17,376 nt of DNA from JBHENC01 sp051000345 (GCA_051000345.1 JBPCOJ010000037.1:1-17376), one strand, 5' to 3'; shown: positions 8,432-14,392, numbered from the stretch's first letter. Translations and numbers: made by a program. Notes: generated by a model not told the origin, from the sequence alone.

Positions 8432-9037
8432 TTAACGCTTCTTTGCTTTGCTGCTCGTCGCGGATTTCTTTGCGGCGCGCGAATGCTTGCGGTGAAAAAG
8501 TTTAATGCCGTCTTCGACGATTCGTTTGGCGCGATCCGTGCCGAAGCGTCCCGTCGGCTTGAATTCCTTGCCTTTGATGGTGTTGTAGGAAACGAAAAAG
8601 TGTTCGATCTCCGTGAGGAGTTGGTCTGTGATGTCCTTGAGGGCGCGCACATGTTTGTGCTGGCGTGAGACGGCGGCGACGGCGATTAAGCGGTCGTTGC
8701 GCTCCGTCCTTCCTTCTTCTGTTTGCTCCGCTTCGATAACGCCGATCAAGCGCGCCGCGACGAGGCAGCCCGCAAAGGCCGGTTCGTCCATCAAGACGAG
8801 CACATCCAAGGGGTCGCCGTCGCCGCCCGTAGTTTGCGGGACAAAGCCGAAATCAAAAGGAAAGCTTGCGCCTGCGGGCAGCACGCCGCCGAGTTTGAAG
8901 ATGCCGTGTTCTTCGTCGTAATTGAATTTATTGCGGCTGCCCTTCGGCGTTTCGATGATAACGTTGAGGTCGTTTGTTTCTTCGTCGTAAGTGTTCAGTT
9001 GAAAAAGCAAAGGCGCTTGGGATTTTGCGTTGGGCAA
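8432..9037 (-). CDS. ppa: Family I inorganic pyrophosphatase
   Basis: The protein has 201 residues and hydrolyses pyrophosphate to two phosphates in the cytoplasm, pulling biosynthetic reactions forward. The family I signature DGDPLDVLV is at about 73-81, with Asp73, Asp75 and Asp78 as metal ligands. IETPKGSRNKFNYD (28-41) and FPFDFGFVPQT (59-69) are the conserved active-site strands, and VRALKDI and HFFVSYNTIKGKEFK match the C-terminal half. It is slightly longer than E. coli Ppa (176 residues) because of a Lys/Ser/Ala-rich tail. The start is TTG, with no in-frame ATG nearby, and it is supported by a good AGGAG seven bases upstream. Confidence 0.93.
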   Translation of the reverse strand: MPNAKSQAPLLFQLNTYDEETNDLNVIIETPKGSRNKFNYDEEHGIFKLGGVLPAGASFPFDFGFVPQTTGGDGDPLDVLVLMDEPAFAGCLVAARLIGVIEAEQTEEGRTERNDRLIAVAAVSRQHKHVRALKDITDQLLTEIEHFFVSYNTIKGKEFKPTGRFGTDRAKRIVEDGIKLFHRKHSRAAKKSATSSKAKKR

Positions 9038-9044
9038 GAAGTTT

Positions 9045-9049
9045 CTCCT
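9045..9049 (-). promoter_or_regulatory. Ribosome binding site that fixes the TTG start of ppa
   Basis: AGGAG on the minus strand lies seven bases upstream of the TTG at 9035-9037. It is the clearest Shine-Dalgarno site in the window. It decides the start of ppa, because the first in-frame methionine downstream would remove most of the catalytic domain. Confidence 0.7.
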
Positions 9050-9202
9050 CGATAAATTTGCGCGGCAGTTTTCGTTTGGTTATTACTGTTTGCCGCCTCA
9101 CCATAGCATCGGCATTCGTCGTTATTCAATTCGATGTTTCGCGCAAAGCCGTGTGCTGCGGCGTGCGCTGATAAACGGCGAACGCTGCCCGCGCTCAATT
9201 GA

Positions 9203-9242
9203 AAAGCCGCTGCCCTACGTATACATGTAAGGCAGCGGCTTT
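9203..9242. terminator. Strong intrinsic terminator, bidirectional
   Basis: Perfect 12-bp arms (9203-9214 and 9231-9242, core GCCGCTGCC) continue inward, after one mismatch, with five more pairs to a 4-nt loop. An A-run borders the left arm and a T-rich run the right arm, so either strand yields a stem followed by U residues. It lies 44 bp beyond the stop of the minus-strand Asn-rich protein gene, which it most likely terminates, and upstream of ppa. The rest of 9038-9286 shows no gene. Confidence 0.85.
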
Positions 9243-9286
9243 CTTTACCGAAACAGAGTTGAAGACGTCGCGGCTCGCTTGTCTTA

Positions 9287-9922
9287 TTAGCGATTAGAGT
9301 TGGTGTTGTTGGAGTCGCGATCTTTGTCTTTATCTTTATCTTTCTTTTTGTCGCGATCCTTATCCTTCTTTTTATCACGCTTCATGTTGCTGTTGGCATT
9401 CATGTTCCCGTTCATATTCATGTTCGAGTTCATATTGCCATTCGTGTTGCCATTAATGTTGCCATTCGTGTTTCCATTCATGTTGCCATTAATGTTTCCA
9501 TTCATGTTCGAGTTCATATTGCCGTTCATGTTCCCGTTCATGTTCATATTTCCGTTCGAGTTCATGTTGGAATTCATGTTTCCATTTGAGTTCATGTTCC
9601 CGTTGGAATTCATGTTCCCATTCATGTTCGAGTTCATGTTGCCGTTCATGTTGCTGTTGCCGTTCATATTCCCGTTCATGTTTCCATTCGAGTTCATGTT
9701 GCCGTTCGTGTTCTCGTTTGAATTCATGTTTTTGTTGACGGGGCCGCGCGGCGTGCCGGGATTCGGGTTACGCCCGCGACGCACGCCCGGACGATTGGAA
9801 TTATTTGTGTTGTTGCTGTTTTGCGTGGTTTGTCCGGCCTGCACGAAAGTGGCAAGCGCCAGCGCCAGCACCGAAGCGGAAGCGACAGCCGGTTTGACGA
9901 TGTCAGAAATTTTGAAGCTCAT
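9287..9922 (-). CDS. Secreted Asn/Met/Gly-rich low-complexity repeat protein
   Basis: I recognise no family. The 211 residues fall into four parts: a signal peptide (hydrophobic core 12-27, likely cleavage after VQA at 29), a short Asn/Arg/Pro linker (35-63), a low-complexity region (about 64-178) in which nearly every second residue is Asn alternating with Met, Gly, Ser or Thr (units such as NMNGNMNSN), and a highly charged Lys/Asp/Arg tail (KKDKDRDKKKDKDK) ending in NSNR. There are no Cys residues. It should be exported and probably disordered. Methionine spacing of two to four residues recalls Met-rich copper/silver-binding segments, but that is only a suggestion. It has its own promoter, a GAGGG about eight bases before the ATG, and a terminator, so it is probably a real monocistronic gene. 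Confidence 0.75.
   Translation of the reverse strand: MSFKISDIVKPAVASASVLALALATFVQAGQTTQNSNNTNNSNRPGVRRGRNPNPGTPRGPVNKNMNSNENTNGNMNSNGNMNGNMNGNSNMNGNMNSNMNGNMNSNGNMNSNGNMNSNMNSNGNMNMNGNMNGNMNSNMNGNINGNMNGNTNGNINGNTNGNMNSNMNMNGNMNANSNMKRDKKKDKDRDKKKDKDKDKDRDSNNTNSNR
9383..9736 (-). repeat. Degenerate hexanucleotide tandem array coding for Asn-X dipeptides
   Basis: Read on the plus strand, the region is a run of 6-nt units of the form TTC/TTG/TTT/TTA/CAT followed by CATG, CCG, GAG or GTG triplets. On the coding strand, AAC/AAT alternates with ATG, GGG/GGC, TCG/AGC or ACG. Unit length is a multiple of three, so gain or loss of units would keep the frame. The same array leaves the opposite strand open, which gives a spurious hydrophobic reading frame there. 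Confidence 0.8.
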
Positions 9923-10015
9923 TACGAAGGTCCCTCTTGTGAATTCGCCCTGCTACATTGGAAACGGGGCGTATGTTTATTGAGATTCTGCTTTGTTCAG
10001 GGAGAATATGGCGGA

Positions 10016-10044
10016 ATTATACGGTTTTACGTTGCCTTGAGCAA
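10016..10044 (-). promoter_or_regulatory. Promoter of the Asn-rich protein gene
   Basis: On the minus strand a perfect TATAAT (10016-10021) lies 17 bp from TTGCTC (10039-10044; three of six consensus bases). Transcription would start near 10009, giving a 5' leader of roughly 87 nt before the ATG at 9922. The promoter sits in the 169-bp gap after nadE, so the gene does not depend on read-through from nadE. Confidence 0.6.
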
Positions 10045-10091
10045 GGACAGAAGAGAGGCGCGGGGAAACATCGAAGCCCTTTTCGACGTCT

Positions 10092-11780
10092 TCAACGCAT
10101 CGTTGCAGCATCGCCGGGAGCACGGCGGTAACGATGCGTGACGGGGCGGCGGCGTCCGATGCCGATGGCGTTGCGTGAAATAATCAAGGTCGGCGGCAAT
10201 TGCCTGCGCTTGAATTCGTTGGCGGAAGATTCGATGCGATTCAGCAAGTCATAAACGAGCGCCGCGTCGTGGCCTTCCGCGATGATTTCTTCGGGCGTTC
10301 TTTTTTGCTCAAAGTACATTTTGATGATCGGGTCAATCAGGTCATACGGCGGCAAGCTTTGATCGTCGAATTGATCCGGCGCGAGTTCGGCGGACGGGCG
10401 CTTGTCGATAATCGAGCGCGGAATAATTTCACGCTCGCGGTTGAAATGGCGCGCGAGCGCATAGACTTCTGTTTTGAGTAGATCGCCGAGCACGGCAAGG
10501 CCGCCGTTCGTGTCGCCGTAGAGCGTGCAGTAGCCGAGCGCGAGTTCCGACTTGTTGCCTGTCGAAAGCAGCAGCCTCGCTTCGGCGTTCGAGATCGTCA
10601 TCAGCATCGCGCCGCGCAGACGCGATTGCAGATTCTCCGCCGCGAGTGTTTCGCCGCCGCGCGTCGGGCGCTTTAATTCGAGTTCCTGCGTCAGAGTTTC
10701 AAACGCCGCGCTGATCGGATGCTCAATCGTTTTCATATCGAGACTCTGTCCGAGCGCGACGGAATCATCCACGCTTCCGCGCGACGAATAAGGCGACGGC
10801 ATCATCACTGAAAGCACGTTTGCCGCGCCTAAGGCTTCACACGCGAGCGCCGCCACGACAGCCGAATCAATGCCGCCGGACAAACCTAAGACCGCGCGCT
10901 CGAAGCGATTCTTGCGCGCATAATCCCGTATGCCGAGCACAAGCGCCTGATGAATAGTTTCTATGTCGTCGCCCGGCAAACAGTGCTTGTCCGCTTCGTT
11001 CACATCTAGGTCTACTGTGCCGTAGAATTCTTCAAAAGGCGGCGCTTGCAGAATTATTTTACCGTTGCAATCTGCGACGATGCTTGCGCCGTCGAAAATC
11101 ACTCCGTCGTTGCCGCCGACTAAATTAACGAACACGACGGGAATGTTTGCGGCGCGCGCGCGATGCGTCACCATCGAGCAACGCTGTTTCATCTTGCCTT
11201 TATTGAACGGCGAGGCGTTGATGGACACGAGCACGTCCGCGCCCATTGCGATCAATTCATCGGCGGGGTCTTGGACATACAATCTCTCGCGCCAGTAAGT
11301 TTTGTCGTTCCAGAAATCTTCGCAGACGGCGACGCCGAGCGCGTGTCCTTCGTGGCGGAAAAGATGCCTTTCGCGTGCAGGCTCGAAATAGCGCGGGTCA
11401 TCGAAAACATCGTATTCGGGCAAGAGAGTTTTATCCGCATAGCCGATCAACTTTCCATCGCGTATGACGGCGGCGGAGTTATAAAGCGTGCGACTTCCCT
11501 GCTGCAATCGTTCGGCTTCGACGGGACGAACCGTGCCGATGATTGCGGTCAAGCCCTTTGTCGCTGCAATGATTTTATCGAGCGGGTCGAGGGCGTGCGC
11601 GGCGACATCACGATCCAGAAACCAATCGAGCGACGTGTAGCCTTGCACGGCGACTTCCGGCAACACGACCAAATCGGCGCGGTCATTTTTCGCCGTTTCA
11701 ATCGCGCGAAGAATACGCTCCGTGTTACCCGCGTAATCGCCGTTCGTCGTATTGATCTGACCGATGGTAACGCGCATCAT
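10092..11780 (-). CDS. nadE: Glutamine-dependent NAD+ synthetase
   Basis: This 562-residue two-domain enzyme makes the last step of NAD+ synthesis: ATP-dependent amidation of nicotinic acid adenine dinucleotide with ammonia drawn from glutamine. The N-terminal nitrilase-type glutaminase domain (1-270) has the Glu42 (LPEVAVQGY), Lys117 (YADKTLLPEYDVFDD) and Cys153 (VAVCEDFWND) triad. The C-terminal synthetase domain carries the PP-loop SGGIDS at 301-306, then MPSPYSS and STGNKSELALGYCTLYGD. The length is normal for this form. Two ATG codons occur in tandem at the start and either could be used; no Shine-Dalgarno site is evident. The upstream gap holds heptanucleotide repeats rather than a clear promoter. 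Confidence 0.95.
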   Translation of the reverse strand: MMRVTIGQINTTNGDYAGNTERILRAIETAKNDRADLVVLPEVAVQGYTSLDWFLDRDVAAHALDPLDKIIAATKGLTAIIGTVRPVEAERLQQGSRTLYNSAAVIRDGKLIGYADKTLLPEYDVFDDPRYFEPARERHLFRHEGHALGVAVCEDFWNDKTYWRERLYVQDPADELIAMGADVLVSINASPFNKGKMKQRCSMVTHRARAANIPVVFVNLVGGNDGVIFDGASIVADCNGKIILQAPPFEEFYGTVDLDVNEADKHCLPGDDIETIHQALVLGIRDYARKNRFERAVLGLSGGIDSAVVAALACEALGAANVLSVMMPSPYSSRGSVDDSVALGQSLDMKTIEHPISAAFETLTQELELKRPTRGGETLAAENLQSRLRGAMLMTISNAEARLLLSTGNKSELALGYCTLYGDTNGGLAVLGDLLKTEVYALARHFNREREIIPRSIIDKRPSAELAPDQFDDQSLPPYDLIDPIIKMYFEQKRTPEEIIAEGHDAALVYDLLNRIESSANEFKRRQLPPTLIISRNAIGIGRRRPVTHRYRRAPGDAATMR

Positions 11781-11791
11781 GATTTAGAGAA

Positions 11792-11868
11792 GCTGGATGC
11801 TAGATGTTAGATACTAGACGTCGGACTTCTGTTTTCACTAACATCTAATATCCAGCATCCAGCATCTT
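11792..11868. repeat. Degenerate heptanucleotide repeats forming a large inverted repeat
   Basis: Four consecutive 7-mers at 11794-11821 (TGGATGC, TAGATGT, TAGATAC, TAGACGT) face four in the opposite orientation at 11841-11868 (on the minus strand AAGATGC, TGGATGC, TGGATAT, TAGATGT). The arms 11792-11810 and 11838-11856 pair over 19 positions with two mismatches around a 27-nt spacer. The structure lies between the stop of the Gfo/Idh gene and the start of nadE. It could act as a terminator or RNA-processing hairpin, or simply be an expanding short repeat. Confidence 0.7.
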
Positions 11869-11872
11869 TCCC

Positions 11873-12964
11873 TTACAGATCGATCCGGCAATTGGTTTCA
11901 TGCGAGCGAAGGGCGGCGTCGAGCACGAGTTGCGTGCGGTAGCCGTCATCAAAAGTCGCCGCGCCTTCGACTGTGTTGCGTTTCTCGCGCAGAGCTTCGA
12001 CGATGCGGCATGAGAATTCTGTGAAGCCGTATTGCCAGCCTTTGTCGCCCATGCCGGGCGCGGCTGTGCCTTGCTCCACATCGACGCGCGTCCATTTGCC
12101 CGCGCTTGTCGCGGCGTGCCACAACTCGCCTCTTTCTTCGATTTTGAGCGCGCCGCGCGAGCCGAAAACTTCTAAAAAATGTTCCGCCTCGCCGGATTCG
12201 ACAACCGACAAGGAAGCAGTCGCCGTAGTGCTTTTGGTAAGCGCCGTATCCGTGAAGTTCAAAACGAGATTCGCTTCGTCGTCCGTCGTCACGTCGCGCA
12301 TTTCTCCGTCGTCGGCGGGACGCTTTTTAACATGCGTGGCAAGCGAGCAAAAGACTTGCGAGACTTCCGCGCCGAAAAGCCAGCGAAACGAATCGACGGC
12401 GTGCGAGCCGATAGCGCCGAGCGCGCCGCCGCCCATTTTTTTATCTGACCACCAATTCCAAGCGGCCTGCGGGTTGGCGCGCGAGTCCGCGCGAAAAACA
12501 GACTTCGCGTGCCACACTTCGCCGATTTCGCCATTGAGAATCATTTCGCGCATACGCCTGCGCCCGTTCAAAAACCTGAGTTCGTGGTCAATCAAAGCGA
12601 GCGCGTTTTTTTCAATCGCGCGCAAGTGCATACGCTTCGCTTCCGCAGCATTCATCGCCATAGGCTTTTCGCAGAGCACTGCTTTCCCTGCATCGAGCGC
12701 GGCGAGAGTCATCTCCAAATGCGTCGCGGGCGGCGTCACGATGCTGACCAAATCAACATCATCGCGCTCGATCACGCCGCGCCAATCATCCGCGACGTGC
12801 GGAATGCCGAACTCCTGCGCAACCGCTGCGGCGCGCGTCCGGTGTGCGCTCGCAATCGACACCACACGCGCGCCTTCGCACGCGCGAAAGCCCGGAATCT
12901 GCGTCGTCCGCGCAAAGCCCGCGCCGATAATGCCGATGCCGATAAAATCTTTTTCGCTTGCCAT
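11873..12964 (-). CDS. Gfo/Idh/MocA family NAD(P)-dependent oxidoreductase
   Basis: The protein has 363 residues. The N-terminal Rossmann fold begins with IGIIGAGFART (9-20) and carries the family CEKPMA motif (Glu99-Lys100-Pro101), in which the lysine is catalytic. The C-terminal alpha/beta domain (about 125-363) contains GGGALGAIGSHAVD at 178-191. Here the Asp often seen after GGGxL is Ala184, as in the GGGxLGAxGSH subgroup. Such enzymes oxidise or reduce hydroxyl groups of sugars, inositols and related compounds; the substrate cannot be told from sequence. Translation starts at ATG 12964 with a good AAGGTGAG just upstream. That site overlaps the stop codon of the upstream HNH gene, so transcription probably reaches it from the tRNA/HNH side. 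Confidence 0.92.
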   Translation of the reverse strand: MASEKDFIGIGIIGAGFARTTQIPGFRACEGARVVSIASAHRTRAAAVAQEFGIPHVADDWRGVIERDDVDLVSIVTPPATHLEMTLAALDAGKAVLCEKPMAMNAAEAKRMHLRAIEKNALALIDHELRFLNGRRRMREMILNGEIGEVWHAKSVFRADSRANPQAAWNWWSDKKMGGGALGAIGSHAVDSFRWLFGAEVSQVFCSLATHVKKRPADDGEMRDVTTDDEANLVLNFTDTALTKSTTATASLSVVESGEAEHFLEVFGSRGALKIEERGELWHAATSAGKWTRVDVEQGTAAPGMGDKGWQYGFTEFSCRIVEALREKRNTVEGAATFDDGYRTQLVLDAALRSHETNCRIDL

Positions 12965-12973
12965 GATCTCACC

Positions 12974-13492
12974 TTATTTTTGTGTGCGCTGCTTATGAAG
13001 ACGGGATTTTCTGTTAGCGAGAGTTTGAGTTTGATGGCATTCACTACAGATATTATGGCTCACGCGAAAAGGCTTTGTATCTCTTATAGCGCCGCAACTG
13101 ACGCAATTGCCGCGCGCTTTTATCTTTCTCCGTTTTGCATTATTACAACTTTTACAGCGCGGCGCATACCCTGTTCGCTCACGGCGCTCTCTGTGAAAGC
13201 ATTCGATGAGAAGCGACTGACTGCATGACGGACACCATAGTTTTCCGTCAATGATTTCGCGCTTCACATAACCATCACGAATATTACAACGCACATGCGA
13301 GAAAGCAATGTTGTTTACGTCCCAAAAGAACGCCGCACCATTTGTTTGCCATGACTGCTTGTGCTCAAGCGTTAAGTCATCTGCGCCGTCTATCAACCCG
13401 CCGCATCTGTAACACACGTTCTCACCGTGCCGCCGTAGTAATTCAAATACCATCATTCTGCGCAGTCGTCCGCACGCCGTTCCAAAGGGCAT
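12974..13492 (-). CDS. HNH endonuclease-like protein with zinc-knuckle tail, adjacent to the split tRNA
   Basis: The protein has 172 residues from the chosen ATG. The N-terminal half resembles free-standing HNH homing-type nucleases that begin MPFGTAxxRLRK: Cys27-x2-Cys30, LEHK (His44), then FWDVNNIAFSH with Asn60/61 and His66, and Cys69-Asn70. The C-terminal half has further metal-binding pairs (Cys87/90 with Cys113/116; Cys130/133 with Cys149/152) among many Arg/Lys residues, likely for DNA binding. The frame stays open to 13594, but upstream starts would run into the tRNA and lack a ribosome site; AAGGAAG precedes 13492 by 11 nt. It lies 75 bp after the tRNA 3' end on the same strand, and its stop is 9 bp before the Gfo/Idh start. 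It looks lower in GC than the metabolic genes, which suggests transfer. Confidence 0.8.
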   Translation of the reverse strand: MPFGTACGRLRRMMVFELLRRHGENVCYRCGGLIDGADDLTLEHKQSWQTNGAAFFWDVNNIAFSHVRCNIRDGYVKREIIDGKLWCPSCSQSLLIECFHRERRERTGYAPRCKSCNNAKRRKIKARGNCVSCGAIRDTKPFRVSHNICSECHQTQTLANRKSRLHKQRTQK

Positions 13493-13853
13493 TCCCAGAA
13501 CGGCTTCCTTTTGGCGATTGCTTCGGGTTGTCATTCGGAGTGCCAACCTATCTGCATAAAAATGATGTGCCCCCGGCATGAGTCGAACATGCAACCAACG
13601 GATTATGCTTACCCGCTACGGCTTTCGCCGCGCTCCGAGTTCGTTAGAAACCGGAGTTTGTGGTCTGGACTTTCTCTTCGCTTTACGCGTCTGCCATTAA
13701 GTCTCTACACCTTTCCCGCAACTAGCGCGGGACTTGGCTCGGGATTACCATGCTGCTTTCGCAGTTCAGGCTTCCCCGAATTTGACAGATTCTACAAGCG
13801 CACCTGAAAGCGTTTCTGAACCAAGGTTCAGCCGCGCAGTGTGACACGCTTGC

Positions 13854-13861
13854 AACCCACA
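13854..13861 (-). other. Internal guide sequence of the intron (P1 3' strand and P10)
   Basis: On the minus strand this reads TGTGGGTT. The last four bases pair with the end of the 5' exon (GACT), with the canonical U-G wobble at the splice site. The first four pair with the start of the 3' exon (CATA) to form P10. Both splice sites are thereby specified by one 8-nt element. It lies almost 400 nt from the 5' splice site, so the antisense gene fills the P1 loop. Confidence 0.75.
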
Positions 13862-13874
13862 TTTGAGGAATCTT

Positions 13875-14243
13875 ATGGAAAAGCTTTGCGTCATTTGCGA
13901 AACACTGTTAGCAGGCAAGCAATCGAAATTTTGTTCGGCTCGCTGCAAACATTCCTTCACAAACAACAAACATCAGAATTACCAATCTCAACAACGGCGT
14001 GGACGACAAAGAAGACAACTCTTAATTCAACAAAAAGGAGATTGCTGCGAAAGATGCGGTTACAAAAGCAATCAAGCGGCGCTTGCTTTTCATCATCTCA
14101 ATCCCGCAACCAAATCCTTTCCCGTCGATCTTAGAAGCTGTTCCAACACTTCTTGGCAAACGCTTTTAGAAGAAGCGCAGAAGTGTATGCTTCTTTGTCT
14201 CAACTGCCATGCAGAAATTCATAACCCTGACTTTTCCACTTAG
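13875..14243 (+). CDS. HNH endonuclease encoded antisense within the P1 loop of the group I intron
   Basis: The protein has 122 residues. The N-terminal zinc module is CVICETLLAGKQSKFCSARC (Cys5, 8, 20, 24). A basic linker rich in Gln/Arg follows (33-54). The HNH domain has Cys58-x2-Cys61, AFHHLNP (His73/His74), then LCLNCHAEIH (Cys108, Asn110, Cys111, His112, His116). This matches the CGYxxxxxALxFHHxxP...LCxNCHxEIH nuclease family. The start is ATG at 13875 with GAGG six bases upstream; a TTG at 13863 would add four residues. It runs opposite to the tRNA and ribozyme and lies wholly in the P1 loop, so its mRNA cannot come from the tRNA promoter. I see no clear promoter of its own. The gene looks AT-richer than the flanking metabolic genes. 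Likely role: intron-homing endonuclease. Confidence 0.85.
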   Translation: MEKLCVICETLLAGKQSKFCSARCKHSFTNNKHQNYQSQQRRGRQRRQLLIQQKGDCCERCGYKSNQAALAFHHLNPATKSFPVDLRSCSNTSWQTLLEEAQKCMLLCLNCHAEIHNPDFST

Positions 14244-14316
14244 ACTCGACAAAGCTTGAGTCCGCTGCTCTAACCATTGAGCTACAGGGGCGCAAAGTAA
14301 GCAGTGCGTGCGTGGG

Positions 14317-14346
14317 ATTATAAGAGCGCACGGCGCATCGCCGCAA
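14317..14346 (-). promoter_or_regulatory. Promoter of the split tRNA gene
   Basis: On the minus strand a perfect TATAAT (14317-14322) is preceded, after an 18-bp spacer, by TTGCGG (14341-14346; three of six consensus bases). Transcription would start near 14310, leaving a 5' leader of about 19 nt before tRNA position 1 at 14291. The same transcript would carry the intron and could continue into the downstream HNH and Gfo/Idh genes. Confidence 0.65.
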
Positions 14347-14392
14347 GGCGCGCGTCACGTTGGATAAGGTTGAACGAAGTTTTGTTGACGAA

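Larger units (their letters stand above)
13608..14258 (-). ncRNA. Group I self-splicing intron (IC3-like) in the anticodon loop
   Basis: The intron has 651 nt, inserted after U33, and ends in the required G (13608). Core helices on the minus strand: P2 GCAAGCG/CGCTTGT (13847-13853 / 13794-13800); P3 TCTGTC/GGCAGA (13784-13789 / 13690-13695); P4 CGGGGA/TCCCG; P5 GCC/GGT with P5a CTGC-GAAA-GCAG; P6 GCC/GGT with P6a CCCGC/GCGGG; P7 GACTT/AAGTC (13699-13703 / 13668-13672); P8 CGC/GCG; P9 CTCCG/CGGAG; P9.1 CGGC-GAAA-GCCG. The J3/4, J6/7 and J8/7 segments (AAATTC, GGTGTAGAGACTT, AAAGTCCAG) match cyanobacterial tRNA-Leu type introns. Without the gene in its P1 loop it would be about 255 nt. Since the host tRNA is probably essential, splicing should be active. 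Confidence 0.93.
13568..14291 (-). tRNA. tRNA-Ile(CAU) split by a group I intron
   Basis: The exons are 14259-14291 (33 nt, positions 1-33) and 13568-13607 (40 nt). Joined, they fold as a complete 73-nt tRNA. The acceptor GCCCCTG/CGGGGGC pairs over 7 bp, the D stem is GCTC/GAGC and the anticodon stem GCGGA/TCCGT. The T arm is GCATG-TTCGACT-CATGC, the variable loop has 5 nt, the discriminator is A73, and CCA is not encoded. The spliced anticodon loop is CTCATAA, anticodon CAU. The choice of Ile2 over elongator Met is favoured by C4-G69 and C5-G68, described as TilS (lysidine synthase) determinants, and by overall likeness to tRNA-Ile2. It is not the initiator type in its acceptor or anticodon stem. 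If Ile2, it would read AUA after lysidine modification of C34. Confidence 0.9.

Noticed and set aside
9300..9983. A 227-codon plus-strand frame rich in Phe, Met and Leu, resembling a membrane protein.
   Set aside because: It is the exact complement of the Asn-X hexanucleotide array; the repeat keeps the opposite strand free of stops. The minus-strand frame has the signal peptide, promoter, ribosome site and terminator.
11973..12998. A 341-codon plus-strand frame opposite the Gfo/Idh/MocA gene.
   Set aside because: It is a shadow frame; the minus strand has clear family motifs (GIIGAGFA, CEKP) and a good ribosome site.
13493..13594. N-terminal extension of the downstream HNH protein reaching into the tRNA.
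   Set aside because: The extension overlaps the tRNA 3' exon and has no ribosome site; the family begins at MPFGTA, which is an ATG here with AAGGAAG upstream.
14248..14292. A Leu anticodon (CAA) reading of the unspliced sequence CTCAAG.
   Set aside because: The tRNA has a 5-nt variable loop, whereas tRNA-Leu has a long one, and the sequence after CT belongs to the intron; joining U33 to CATAA restores a 7-nt loop and a paired anticodon stem.
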